A stretch of DNA of 64,000 nucleotides from Betaproteobacteria bacterium (GTDB lineage Bacteria; Pseudomonadota; Gammaproteobacteria; Burkholderiales; Eutrophovitaceae), in the NCBI GenBank assembly GCA_020354125.1, contig CP070643.1, positions 2,301,372 to 2,365,371 on the forward strand, read 5' to 3'. The position numbers and the translations under genes were made by a program. The notes below the pieces were generated by a model. It was not told the origin of the DNA. It did not search any database and saw only the letters and a list, made by a program, of their open reading frames with translations. Numbering within the stretch: the first letter of the stretch is position 1; each line of letters opens with the position of its first letter. Positions 50,817 to 59,694 of this stretch are shown piece by piece.

Positions 50817-50848
50817 TCGGTTTGATTCGAAATCGGTTTGATTCGAAA
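50817..50848. repeat. two tandem copies of a 16-bp unit
   Basis: TCGGTTTGATTCGAAA is present twice head to tail, just before the SDR start. The unit is loosely similar to the reverse complement of the 14-bp repeat at the other end of the SDR gene (GTTTGGACTGAACC), sharing GTTTG and GAA cores. Confidence 0.75.
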
Positions 50849-50970
50849 CGCCCCCCGGGCAGCCAGAATCGATTTAGTGGCTGGGCGCTACAGAACGGCG
50901 GCAATCGCGAGATTATGGTTGCGCACCGGTTTCACAAGCCGCCGATGGCCGTCTTTGGAAGCGGGCAATT

Positions 50971-51186
50971 TAGTGTGCTGTTCGACAAATGACCTTCGAA
51001 AGTCACGACGACAATCAACGCCATGCAGCGTTGCTCGCCTCACCGGGTGCCCAACCCTGTCTCGGCTCGCGCCTTGCCTGGCGCAGATTTCGCCGAACTT
51101 TCATAGGCAGCGTTGGCATCCGTGCGTACAGTCCGCTGTGCGTCCGGTCTTCGAAATAGCTAAGGTATTTGTCGAACAGCACACTA
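50971..51186. mobile_element. MITE-like element with 20-bp terminal inverted repeats
   Basis: TAGTGTGCTGTTCGACAAAT at 50971-50990 reappears inverted at 51167-51186. The outer TA at each end fits a TA target-site duplication. The TIR core GCTGTT--GA-AAA resembles that of the element at 39 kb, so they may belong to related families. Shorter inverted segments (CTTCGAAA at both sides) continue inward. No transposase is present. Confidence 0.68.
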
Positions 51187-51356
51187 TGTGGCAGGTGCGG
51201 CTTTGTCAAGGACACACCGGCGAGAGCAGACTACGTTGTAGCCGTTTGACACTCCCGGTTGCCGCGGGTAAAAAGGGCCGCTTCACCACGCCGGGATCAG
51301 CTACGCACTCAGAGCGACGAGTTTCCGGACGAATTTGAAGGCAAGGAGAAAACGAC

Positions 51357-52592
51357 ATGGTTGGCCAATGGATCGAAATCCCCGCAGGCGACGGCGGCTC
51401 GTTCCGCGGATATCTCGCATTGCCTGCTTCGGGCAAGGGGCCGGGAATCGTGTTGTGTCAGGAGATTTTCGGGATCAACGAGTACATCAGGGATGTCGCT
51501 GATTACTACGCCGAGGAAGGCTATGTTGTGCTGGCACCCGATTTATTCTGGCGCATTAAGCCGGGAATCGAACTGGGCTACAGCGAAGAGGACCGCAAAC
51601 AGGCATTCGAGCTTTTCGAGAAGTTTGATAACGACAAGGGTATGGAGGACGTCACCGCAGCGGTGCGGACTCTGAGAACCCGCGACGAAGTAGCAGGAAA
51701 GGTTGGCGCCCTCGGATTCTGTCTCGGCGGACGCCTCGCCTATCTCGCCGCAGCCCGCTCGGGGGTGGACTGCGCAGTCGCCTACTACGGTGTGACAATC
51801 GACGAGTATCTGAATGAAGCGGAGAAGATCAACGTTCCTATGGTCATGCACTTCGCTGCCGAAGACCAGTTTGCACCGATGGACAAGGTGGAAAAGATCC
51901 AGGCCGCACTTGCCGGTCGGGACAATATCGAAATCTACGTTTATCCCGGCGTGGATCACGGTTTCGCGCGCCCGGCGTCGCAGCATTATCACAAACCGTC
52001 GGCACTAATGGCACATCATCGATCGATCGCGCTATTCCGGCGCACCATGGGACCGCACTACGATTTCTCGACACTATGGGACAAGCATTGCGAGTGCGAG
52101 TTTGCGACGCGCGACGCAGATGCAACCATGAAGACAATGGTTGCAGAACCTTATGTTAATCACATTCCGACCATGACCGGCGGCGTCGGTTACGAGAAAC
52201 TACGCCGCTTCTACAAGCACCACTTCATTCCGAAGACACCGCACGATACAACGCTGATTCCGATCTCGCGCACTATCGGCGAAGGTATTCTGGTTGATGA
52301 ACTTTTGTTTTGCTTCACTCACGACATCGAGATCGACTGGATGCTGCCGGGACTCGCGCCGACTGGCAAACGCGTCGAGATTCCCCTGGTAGCGATTGTC
52401 AAATTCCGTGGCGACAAGCTGTACAACGAGCATATCTACTGGGATCAGGCGTCGGTGCTGGTGCAGATCGGCGTACTCGATCCGAAAGGTCTGCCGGTAG
52501 CGGGAATCGAGACCGCCAACAAACTTGTCGACGAGACTCTGCCTTCGAACACACTAATGCAGAAGTGGCCGGAAAGCGAGGGTAAGGACTGA
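51357..52592 (+). CDS. dienelactone hydrolase fused to an NTF2-like domain
   Basis: This protein has 411 residues. Residues 1-230 are a dienelactone hydrolase with E36 (LCQEIFGIN), nucleophile Cys122 (GFCLGGR), Asp170 (AAEDQFAP) and His201 (PGVDHGFARP), all four residues of the canonical active site. Residues about 245-400 form an NTF2/SnoaL-like domain (GYEKLRRFYKHHFIPKTPHDTTLIP, HIYWDQASVLVQIGVLDP). It should hydrolyse lactones or dienelactones in the cytoplasm, and the second domain may bind a small molecule. AAGGAGA upstream supports the start. Confidence 0.92.
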   Translation: MVGQWIEIPAGDGGSFRGYLALPASGKGPGIVLCQEIFGINEYIRDVADYYAEEGYVVLAPDLFWRIKPGIELGYSEEDRKQAFELFEKFDNDKGMEDVTAAVRTLRTRDEVAGKVGALGFCLGGRLAYLAAARSGVDCAVAYYGVTIDEYLNEAEKINVPMVMHFAAEDQFAPMDKVEKIQAALAGRDNIEIYVYPGVDHGFARPASQHYHKPSALMAHHRSIALFRRTMGPHYDFSTLWDKHCECEFATRDADATMKTMVAEPYVNHIPTMTGGVGYEKLRRFYKHHFIPKTPHDTTLIPISRTIGEGILVDELLFCFTHDIEIDWMLPGLAPTGKRVEIPLVAIVKFRGDKLYNEHIYWDQASVLVQIGVLDPKGLPVAGIETANKLVDETLPSNTLMQKWPESEGKD

Positions 52593-52666
52593 CGTCCTGA
52601 AGGCGCTCACCGCCAAGGACGCCGGGGGGCGCTGGGAGAAGCAACTCAAGAAGCTGCCTTCGAACA

Positions 52667-52695
52667 ACCGCAAAGCCCGTCGACAACTTTGCGGT
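52667..52695. terminator. possible stem-loop between convergent genes
   Basis: ACCGCAAAG (52667-52675) pairs with CTTTGCGGT (52687-52695) around an 11-base loop, lying between the stops of the hydrolase fusion and the exported beta protein. No U-run is visible on either side. It could serve as a shared 3'-end structure. Confidence 0.35.
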
Positions 52696-52762
52696 GGCAG
52701 CTGATCGTGCAGCACGACGTCGGAGGGTGCCGACGTCCGCTAGATTCGGTCAGCGACTCTGG

Positions 52763-53161
52763 CTAACTGCAGGCGCGGTACAGCCAGTCGTTCTCGGCCG
52801 AACCCGAATCAGGTTTGTAGTACTCTTCGGCACCCGGCGGGACAGTGATGATCTTCACTGTCCGGCCCCGGCGGTCACGAAGTTCGATCACGGCGATCGA
52901 CATTTCCTTGCTGTCACAACGTGCCGTGTAGCTGACCGTCCGTTCAGCCACTCCTCCAGGTGGAATGTCGTCCGGGTTGGTGTACCTGATAACGACGTCA
53001 AAGTAGAGCTTGCCACGGAATTCGCGCACCGAGCCTTGCGAGAACTTCGCAGTCTCGTTATCGCGCACAGCCGCCACGCCCTCTACCGTGTACGAACCCT
53101 GCTGCGCAAACACAACACTACTCAGCAGCAAGGCCGCAGCTCCAGCAAATAACCTGGTCAT
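52763..53161 (-). CDS. small exported protein, surface-adhesin-E-like
   Basis: This 132-residue protein has signal LFAGAAALLLSSVVFAQ. The mature part reads VAAVRDNETAKFSQGSVREFRGKLYFDVVIRYTNPDD with a Cys pair (YTARCDSKE, LYRACS), similar in layout to the protein at 48.6 kb. It probably adopts the compact beta fold of small secreted proteins. Its function is unknown. It converges on the hydrolase-NTF2 gene. Confidence 0.8.
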   Translation of the reverse strand: MTRLFAGAAALLLSSVVFAQQGSYTVEGVAAVRDNETAKFSQGSVREFRGKLYFDVVIRYTNPDDIPPGGVAERTVSYTARCDSKEMSIAVIELRDRRGRTVKIITVPPGAEEYYKPDSGSAENDWLYRACS

Positions 53162-53239
53162 AATCTCACCTGTTTACAGTCAGCCAAGCTTGTTTAGGTC
53201 CACAAACATTCACTAAGTTCCTACACCAGCAATCTTAAG

Positions 53240-53548
53240 TCAACGCAAATCACCACTTCTGACTTTCTCCTTGATGGCAAACAGCAGCGCTCGAATACGC
53301 TTCATTGACTTTGCGTCCGGCTGATTGCCCTGGTGCGCCCAGCGCCGTGCCTCGAAAAACAAACAAGTACGTAGATGGGTCAGCGTCGCAGGTGGTTTCG
53401 CCGCGATTTCGGCACATTTCTCAATGGAACCCCAGTATTTGTAGCCGTCGAAAGTGAGTGCAAACGGCTCGATACGCGACCACGATTCCTTGAACGACGG
53501 AATATCGCCTACCGACAGCTCGGCATTGCCAATCTCGTTGTCCACCAC
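53240..53548 (-). CDS. small cytoplasmic protein, unknown function
   Basis: This 102-residue protein has no signal peptide. The sequence SFKESWSRIEPFALTFDGYKYWGSIEKCAEIA followed by LTHLRTCLFFEARRWAHQG and a basic C-terminus looks like a compact helical protein. No family is recognised. Its neighbours are the surface-adhesin-like gene and the DUF4272 gene on the same strand. Confidence 0.7.
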   Translation of the reverse strand: MVDNEIGNAELSVGDIPSFKESWSRIEPFALTFDGYKYWGSIEKCAEIAAKPPATLTHLRTCLFFEARRWAHQGNQPDAKSMKRIRALLFAIKEKVRSGDLR

Positions 53549-53645
53549 GCATCCCCTGTCGACGATACGCCCGCATCGGCCCGCTCAATCGGTGCACGCG
53601 ACGCCAATCATTTAAAAGACATTATGACAAATGATTCATCAACCG

Positions 53646-54350
53646 TCACAGCCCTCCGCTATCGGTCGTCACGCTATCCCAGTCCTGATCATGATGACGT
53701 TTCAGCCAGTTGAGGGCGTAATGGCGCTCGTAGACAATACCCGCATTCAGATCGACCGGCGTCGCCCGCTTTGCCAATGTGGCGTCAACAAGTGACCAAT
53801 GATAGCGATAGATCAGGTCGGCCTGGTCCAGAACCTGATCAAATGGACGCTGTTTCGCGTTGGCGATGAATGCTTGGGCGTTTCGATCACGCATGCATGA
53901 CACCGCGAACGCCACATCACAAGCATCGCGCGGAATACTCAGGATCTTCACATAGCCGAGTGACCAAAGCAGTGTCCACGCCGCCTCATACCGCCACAGG
54001 AAACGGCTACGCTGTTTTTCGGAAGGTTGCGGGTCACGAATGAAATCCTTCTCCTCGCGCGAAAAATAGGCCGCCAGACCATATTGGCGAACCACCCGCA
54101 AGACCATGGTTTGATCCATACGCTCGGCCTTGATCGCGGTCATCAGGACACACAGCGTTCGCAAGGCCACCTCTTCCTTGTCACGAGGTCCGGCGCCATG
54201 CCTGACTTCGAGCAAGGGAAGATCCGGATTCACCGGCACGCCTTCGCTCGAGAGAATTCGTTCGGAACGTTCCTTCCGTTGGATCGCGGCCGTGTTTTGT
54301 GCGTCAGACTGGCGCTGCTGCTGCTTCGCTTTTCGCAGAATCAGGTGCAT
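53646..54350 (-). CDS. DUF4272 family protein
   Basis: This protein has about 234 residues. It has the hallmark elements of DUF4272: LRTLCVLMTAIKAE, RFLWRYEAAWTLLWSLGYV, ANAKQRPFDQVLDQADLIYRYHW and PVDLNAGIVYERHYALNWL. The N-terminal 40 residues are charged. The function of the family is unknown. The ATG seven codons after the first possible start was chosen as the more usual beginning. Confidence 0.87.
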   Translation of the reverse strand: MHLILRKAKQQQRQSDAQNTAAIQRKERSERILSSEGVPVNPDLPLLEVRHGAGPRDKEEVALRTLCVLMTAIKAERMDQTMVLRVVRQYGLAAYFSREEKDFIRDPQPSEKQRSRFLWRYEAAWTLLWSLGYVKILSIPRDACDVAFAVSCMRDRNAQAFIANAKQRPFDQVLDQADLIYRYHWSLVDATLAKRATPVDLNAGIVYERHYALNWLKRHHDQDWDSVTTDSGGL

Positions 54351-54448
54351 CGCCGCGCCTTCAGTGCTCAATCAGGATTGACCGCAACTTGCGCTGCGGG
54401 CAATGCAGGACCGCCGCCCCAGCGCTCCGCGCAGCGGCCATAGATCAC

Positions 54449-54829
54449 TTACGAGACCTTATCGACCTGCCGGTCCGACCGAGTTTCAACCGCAGCCGCG
54501 CCGGCACCTGATCCGATCGGCAAATTTACGACACATGTGCTGCCGTCGCGCACACCCTGAACAACCACGTGCTGGCTGTCTGGCTGGTAAATGCGCTGAA
54601 CCTGCAACTGACTAGTTTGGCTAGAAGCCAATTCCCGGCTGGCGGCATGTGCGACTTCCGCGGCAAACGAGACAGCCGGGTCGGCGCCCTCAGTCCGAAT
54701 GCGCTGCAGTTCCTGCTGGATGAGTTCTTTCTGGTTACTGGCGACGCTTCTGCCCACCTTGATCAGATAAACCACGAACAGGGTAGATCCCACGCCGTAG
54801 ACAGCCCAGAAGATCAGTGCCCAAATCAT
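54449..54829 (-). CDS. small membrane protein, unknown function
   Basis: This 126-residue protein has one N-terminal span (LIFWAVYGVGSTLFVVYLI). A helical segment with Gln/Glu (NQKELIQQELQRIRTE) and a beta-like C-terminus (LQVQRIYQPDSQHVVVQGVRDGSTCVVNLP) follow. It resembles no family I can name. It lies upstream of the DUF4272 gene with a 98-bp gap. Confidence 0.7.
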   Translation of the reverse strand: MIWALIFWAVYGVGSTLFVVYLIKVGRSVASNQKELIQQELQRIRTEGADPAVSFAAEVAHAASRELASSQTSQLQVQRIYQPDSQHVVVQGVRDGSTCVVNLPIGSGAGAAAVETRSDRQVDKVS

Positions 54830-55097
54830 CGCGACACCTCAAATTCGACATTGGCTTGCTCGATGCAAGTCGTGGGCCAGCCGAGCAAGGCGCCGGTAAG
54901 CCATGATTCAGTTGAGTTTTTTCCTGAATGGCGCACACGCTTAGTGGCGCCAATGGGCGACAGTATTACTGCCCCGTTTTCGGCATCACACTGGTGTCAG
55001 AACGAAGCAGCACATGATCACATCGGACACCAGCCAGACGTAAAACTGGCCTCGCCGTACCCCTTGCCGCAGGCAAGGCGGTATATGCCAGGCGGCG

Positions 55098-56429
55098 CTA
55101 GCGGTAAGCGCGCCGCACGCGACGTTCAGCGTCGCGTGCGGCATCCTTCGGTGTGCGCTGACCGGAAACTGCTTGCGCGAACATATCAACCACTATCCAG
55201 TCGGCGAGAGCGGAGGCCGACTTTTCGCCAACGTCACCGGCGTAGCCCGACCAGCGCATACGCTCAACAACGTTGCGAAACGGCAAATACTTTGGATCGG
55301 ACTTCCAGAACGGTGTATCGGCATACGCTTTCAGAGGCGGGCACATGTAGCTGGTCGCGGCCTCCTGCCATGGTTCGTACTGCTCACGCTCCCACATGAA
55401 CTTGAGATAAGCCTTGCAGGCCTTCGGATATTTTGTGTAGCCGTAAACGTAGGCCTGCGACAACAAGTGAAGCTCGGCCGGCACGCCCGACGGCCCGACC
55501 GGGAAGGCCGCATGATCCATGTCCTCGGCAATGGCGCGCAGCTTCGCATCATCGGAATTCTTGGCGACGTAATAGATCGACGGTCCGTTGGAGGTGAGAC
55601 TGATGCGCCCCTCAAGAAACGAATTGTTGTTCGATACGCCCGTCCATGACAGCGTGCCCTTGATGAAGGTCGAATACAGTTCGCGCATGTACTCGATCGC
55701 GTCGACAGTTTCCTTGCTGTTGATCGCAGGCTTGTTCGACTCGTCCACCATCTTGGCACCGAATCCCCACAGCACGTTGTGACTCCAGGTCTCGGCATCC
55801 CCGGTGGCGTGCGACAGCGCAAAACCGGGCGGATGGCCGTTCTTTGCGAGCGCCTTGCACATTCTCAGGTAGTTTGCGAAATCGATCGGAATCGAGTCGA
55901 ACCCCGCCTCCTTGACCCACGACCTGCGGTAATTCAGCAAAGCACCACCCGCACCCAGCGGCAGTCCGATCCATTTGCCCTTGTCGGAGCCGCTGTTGAC
56001 GGTTCCGTAGCGCCGGGCGGTCGCATACCATCCGCCATATTTCTCGCCAAGATATTCCGCGAGATCGGTCAGTTCGAGCAATCGCTCGCGAAACAGATGC
56101 GGATCGTCCATCCAGCCAAGCACAATGTCAGGTCCGGAGCCGACGTTGGCAGCCATCGCCGCTTTCGGGCGAATGTCTTCAAAGCCTTCGTTATCAACCC
56201 GCACCTTGACACCAGTCAGTTGCGTGAACTTTACGGTGTTGGCGAGCCACTGGTCTTCGTCGCCCTGAATGAAACGACGCCAGCGCATCAGCCGGATACT
56301 GGCTCCTTTCTCCGGCTTGACATCAAAGGCCGCCATTGTGCGCGAGGGAAGCAGTAGCGCTGGTGCGGCACTGACAGCTGCAGCGACGCCCAGTGTTTTT
56401 AGCGTATCGCGACGGGAAAATTCGCTCAT
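55098..56429 (-). CDS. Tat-exported extracellular solute-binding protein, family 1-like
   Basis: This protein has 443 residues. The N-terminus SRRDTLKTLGVAAAVSAAPALL is a twin-arginine signal. The body is a sugar-type ABC binding protein: SIRLMRWRRFIQGDEDQWLANTVKF, GSGPDIVLGWMDDPHLF, WIGLPLGAGGALLNYRRSW and NNNSFLEGRISLTSNG. Such proteins feed ABC importers, but no permease or ATPase genes are beside it in this window. AGGAGGAG upstream supports the ATG. Its last codons contain a perfect 13-bp hairpin. Confidence 0.93.
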   Translation of the reverse strand: MSEFSRRDTLKTLGVAAAVSAAPALLLPSRTMAAFDVKPEKGASIRLMRWRRFIQGDEDQWLANTVKFTQLTGVKVRVDNEGFEDIRPKAAMAANVGSGPDIVLGWMDDPHLFRERLLELTDLAEYLGEKYGGWYATARRYGTVNSGSDKGKWIGLPLGAGGALLNYRRSWVKEAGFDSIPIDFANYLRMCKALAKNGHPPGFALSHATGDAETWSHNVLWGFGAKMVDESNKPAINSKETVDAIEYMRELYSTFIKGTLSWTGVSNNNSFLEGRISLTSNGPSIYYVAKNSDDAKLRAIAEDMDHAAFPVGPSGVPAELHLLSQAYVYGYTKYPKACKAYLKFMWEREQYEPWQEAATSYMCPPLKAYADTPFWKSDPKYLPFRNVVERMRWSGYAGDVGEKSASALADWIVVDMFAQAVSGQRTPKDAARDAERRVRRAYR

Positions 56430-56641
56430 AGACTCCTCCTGACGACGTGGCTTCGCTTTCCTCTACGGTCAGTCATCGAGCACCACTAATTTCACTTCAT
56501 TATAGGCGAGTGCTTGTCAGTGGTTGCATCTCGAACAGATTTGTCGCACCGTTGCTGCCGTCGCCGCAATCCGACTGAATGATTGGCCGACCCGGCAATT
56601 GACCGTGTTCTCAGCGCGGGCAAAATCAGCAGGAACAGAAT

Positions 56642-56965
56642 ATGGACACCACAAAACTACGTATCGATTTCGAACAGATACCCTGGCAGCCTGCACTGCC
56701 AGGCAGCCGTTTCAAACTCGCCGTATGCGGCAAGCAGCAGTTACGCTTGCTCGAGTTCAGCCGCGAGTTCGTGGAACCGGATTGGTGCACCAAAGCGCAC
56801 AGCGGCATCGTTCTCGAGGGTGAACTCGAAATCGATTTTCACGGGCACACGGAGCGTTATCTCCAGGGAAGCGGCCTATTTATCCCCGGCGGCGCCGAAA
56901 GCGGGCACAAGGCGCGCGCGGTAAGCGAGCGGGCATTGTTGTTCCTGGTTGAAGACGCTGATTGA
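56642..56965 (+). CDS. small cupin-domain protein
   Basis: This protein has 107 residues. The single beta-barrel is shown by VEPDWCTKAHSGIVLEGELEIDFHGHTERYLQGSGLFIPGGAESGHKA, with His, Glu and His positions that could bind a metal. AGGA upstream supports the ATG. It diverges from the solute-binding protein gene over 212 bp. The substrate is unknown. Confidence 0.87.
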   Translation: MDTTKLRIDFEQIPWQPALPGSRFKLAVCGKQQLRLLEFSREFVEPDWCTKAHSGIVLEGELEIDFHGHTERYLQGSGLFIPGGAESGHKARAVSERALLFLVEDAD

Positions 56966-57001
56966 AAACGGATAGCGCTGCTTCGCGAATTGAACCTGCG
57001 A

Positions 57002-57331
57002 TCAGTCCTTTACCTCGGGCACGGTAAAGAATGGCGTTGGCCTGAGAATCTTGTTTTCCTGGCTTACGATGTAATCGGTCGCCTTGCCCAGATACCTTCC
57101 CCAGGCAGGATCAGCGGTAAGTCGGTTGCGGCGTTCCTCGCGGTCGTTCAAGTCCTTGTAGGCCCACAGATGCACGACCTGATTCAACGCGCCAATGTCA
57201 TTGCTGAAATACCAGCCGACGCAATGGCCGAGGTACTTCTTCTGCAGCGGAAAGCCTTCCTCGCCATATATCTTCAGAAAATCGTTGAGCTTGCCCGGTT
57301 TGAGGGTGTAAGTACGGTGGTCGATCACCAT
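57002..57331 (-). CDS. NIPSNAP-family protein
   Basis: This protein has about 109 residues. The sequence IDHRTYTLKPGKLNDFLKIYGEEGFPLQKKYLGHCVGWYFSNDIGALNQVVHLWAYKDLNDREERRNRL is typical of NIPSNAP (dimeric alpha-beta barrel) proteins. Their role is poorly understood; many lie in catabolic operons. AGGAGG six bases before the ATG fixes the start. It ends the long catabolic series from the TRAP genes. Confidence 0.93.
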   Translation of the reverse strand: MVIDHRTYTLKPGKLNDFLKIYGEEGFPLQKKYLGHCVGWYFSNDIGALNQVVHLWAYKDLNDREERRNRLTADPAWGRYLGKATDYIVSQENKILRPTPFFTVPEVKD

Positions 57332-57441
57332 GATATGTCCTCCTTGGTTTATTGTTTCATCCGGCACCGATGACTTCTGGATGCTTGCCTGAAGTATTCA
57401 GTTTCCGATCTGACAGAACCTGACGTCCGCCGGGACGGCGT

Positions 57442-58485
57442 TTATTCGTGCAGAAACTCGCCGATCGCATGGTTGAGAAAAAGACTGTCTTCGCTACGGG
57501 TCGCAGTTGCGGCCTGGTGCCCCTGCACCGATGGTATCTCAACCAGGCGCGCACTAATGATCTGCTGCGCCGCCAAATGCGCGGATTCCACTGGATTGAA
57601 TAGGTCAAGCGGTGGTGCGGCGATCAGCGCCGGCACCTTGATCGCGGCAAGCGCATTTCCCTGCACTCCGGGCGTGCCATCGACATCATGTGCCTCGTAA
57701 GCCCACGACTGGTACAGATAATCGTGCGCATCGAAGCCACCGGATTCGGTCTGTTCGGTCAAGGTTGCCAACCATCGTTGCGCAGAGGCCATATCCGGCG
57801 CGAACTCCTGTACAGCTGCCGGTGTACGCGCCAGCAACGCCGTCATGAGTGCTGTGTAGGCAGCCCAGCCGCGCGCCGGCCTGGACCGAAAACCGGTTTC
57901 GCTCCACTCTGGATCGGCAGTTAAACAGCGTCGCGCGGTTTCGACTACCAATGCCGCCCATGGATGCGTTCTGGCCATTGGCGTCATGGCGACGATACGC
58001 CCGGCCAAGCCCGGATGACTGACCGCCCATTGCAACGCTTGCATGCCACCCATCGACGCACCAACCACGGCGTGCACCCGGTTCACCTCGAGCACTTCGG
58101 TGAGCAAACGGTACTGCGCGCGAATCATGTCGCGAATCGCAAAACGCGGAAACTGCATGCGCGGTTGTACGGCACTGTTGGAGGGTGAAGTCGACAAGCC
58201 GTTGCCGATCGGGTCGGCACAGACAACGAAATATCGATCGGTATCAAGTGCTTTACCGGGGCCAATCAGGAAATCCAGACGGTGATGATTGCCCGTAAGA
58301 GAGATACACACGAGAACCAGATTGGAGCGCTCTGAGTTCAATTCGCCATGTGTCACGAATGACTGCCGGTAGTCATGAATGACTTCGCCATTTTCGAGTT
58401 CGAGGTCGCCCAGCTCCGCGATCTGATGCTGACGCTCGATCCATTCCGGTTGCATCGGGGGATGGAGAAAAGCTGCTTTGCTCAT
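57442..58485 (-). CDS. MetX-like alpha/beta hydrolase
   Basis: This protein has 347 residues. The elbow VHAVVGASMGGMQALQWAVSHP is that of homoserine O-acetyltransferase-like hydrolases, with SLTGNHHRLDFLIGPGKALD as the oxyanion region. The catalytic Asp and His are probably in APPLDLFNP and VQGHQAA. It may acylate or deacylate a small acceptor instead of homoserine, because the neighbours are a dehydrogenase and a TRAP transporter. The start is ATG with a weak ribosome-binding site. Confidence 0.85.
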   Translation of the reverse strand: MSKAAFLHPPMQPEWIERQHQIAELGDLELENGEVIHDYRQSFVTHGELNSERSNLVLVCISLTGNHHRLDFLIGPGKALDTDRYFVVCADPIGNGLSTSPSNSAVQPRMQFPRFAIRDMIRAQYRLLTEVLEVNRVHAVVGASMGGMQALQWAVSHPGLAGRIVAMTPMARTHPWAALVVETARRCLTADPEWSETGFRSRPARGWAAYTALMTALLARTPAAVQEFAPDMASAQRWLATLTEQTESGGFDAHDYLYQSWAYEAHDVDGTPGVQGNALAAIKVPALIAAPPLDLFNPVESAHLAAQQIISARLVEIPSVQGHQAATATRSEDSLFLNHAIGEFLHE

Positions 58486-58511
58486 CTTTGCATTTTCTCT
58501 ATCCGTCGACT

Positions 58512-59615
58512 TCAGTCAAACATGATGACAGTCCGTATGCCTTCGCCGCGCGCCAGCATATCAAAGCCGCCATTGATTTCTTCCAGACGAATGCGCCGGG
58601 TGATCAATTCGTCGAGCTTCAGACTGCCGGCGAGGTACTGCTCAACGAGCCACGGAAAGTCACGCGTCGGACGTGCATTACCATAGCTGGATCGCACCAT
58701 CTCGCGCTCGCCCATCAGCGAACCCCAGCGAAAAGCAACTTCGGTATCGACGTTGACTTTTCCCAACCAGACCACACTGCCGCCCGGCCGGACCATTTCA
58801 ACCGACGACCGCAACGCCTGAACGTTACCGGCCGACTCGAGAACATAATCCGCGCCGCGGCCTACTGTCAGATCCATGATCTGACTCAATGCATCGGTGC
58901 CTGCCGCGTCCACGGTATGCGTCGCACCAAATCCACGGGCGCGCTCGAGCTTGTCCTCGCCGATGTCCACAGCAATGATCTTTGTCGCGCCAGCTAATCG
59001 CGCACCTTGCAAAGCGTTGAGGCCGACTGCGCCACAGCCAATCACAGCAACACTGGAACCCGGCTCAACTTGTGCCTTACGGATGACACCACCGACGCCG
59101 GTCATTACGCCACAGCCAATAAGGCACGCTCGGTCGAACGGTATTTGTTTCGGCACCGGGATCGCTCCAGACTCCGGCACGATGGTGTACTCCGCATGCG
59201 TCGATGTCACCGAATAGTGATGCACCTCGTTGCCATTGCGCTGCATGCGTGATGTGCCATCGAACAAGTGCCCTTGCGGCTGATGTTGCCGGAACGGTTC
59301 GCACAGTATCGGCAAATCACGTTCGCAGTAGAAACAGTGGCCGCAGTGCGGATTCCAGGAAAGAATGACATGGTCTCCAGGCCGTACGCGGGTGACACCC
59401 GACCCAACTTCTTCCACGACACCGGCACCCTCGTGACCGAGCACGATCGGCATTGGATAAGCGAGCGAACCCTGGATGACTTCGAGATCGGTGTGACACA
59501 AGCCGCTGGCATGGATGCGCACCAGCACATCGCCTGCTTGCAGTGGCCGCATGTCCAGCTCGTCGATCTCGAGCGCTTTGCCGACCCCATTCAACACTGC
59601 AGCTTTGAATCGCAT
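58512..59615 (-). CDS. zinc-dependent alcohol dehydrogenase
   Basis: This protein has 367 residues. Catalytic zinc ligands are Cys in GLCHTD and His in GHEGAGVVEEVG. The structural zinc is held by the four Cys of CGHCFYCERDLPILC. The NAD-binding Rossmann part is VAVIGCGAVGLNALQGARLAGA. It is closest to class III-like and aryl/benzyl alcohol dehydrogenases. It oxidises an alcohol to an aldehyde or the reverse. It lies 79 bp downstream of dctM and 26 bp upstream of the hydrolase in the same direction. Confidence 0.94.
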   Translation of the reverse strand: MRFKAAVLNGVGKALEIDELDMRPLQAGDVLVRIHASGLCHTDLEVIQGSLAYPMPIVLGHEGAGVVEEVGSGVTRVRPGDHVILSWNPHCGHCFYCERDLPILCEPFRQHQPQGHLFDGTSRMQRNGNEVHHYSVTSTHAEYTIVPESGAIPVPKQIPFDRACLIGCGVMTGVGGVIRKAQVEPGSSVAVIGCGAVGLNALQGARLAGATKIIAVDIGEDKLERARGFGATHTVDAAGTDALSQIMDLTVGRGADYVLESAGNVQALRSSVEMVRPGGSVVWLGKVNVDTEVAFRWGSLMGEREMVRSSYGNARPTRDFPWLVEQYLAGSLKLDELITRRIRLEEINGGFDMLARGEGIRTVIMFD

Positions 59616-59694
59616 CTGTGCTTACTCCCGGACAACCTTCATCATTGCGCTGATGCAGCGACCGGTTGCCTCGCGCGGCATGCGCACGCCATTA

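Larger units (their letters stand above)
50795..51356. other. gap with repeats and a MITE-like element
   Basis: This 562-bp gap separates the SDR gene from the hydrolase-NTF2 fusion. It contains two tandem copies of a 16-mer, TCGGTTTGATTCGAAA (50817-50832 and 50833-50848), and a MITE-like element with 20-bp inverted ends. The open frames within are not convincing. Confidence 0.7.

Noticed and set aside
52694..53152. Plus-strand frame of 152 codons opposite the exported beta protein
   Set aside because: It is antisense to a protein with a clear signal peptide and has no recognisable domain.
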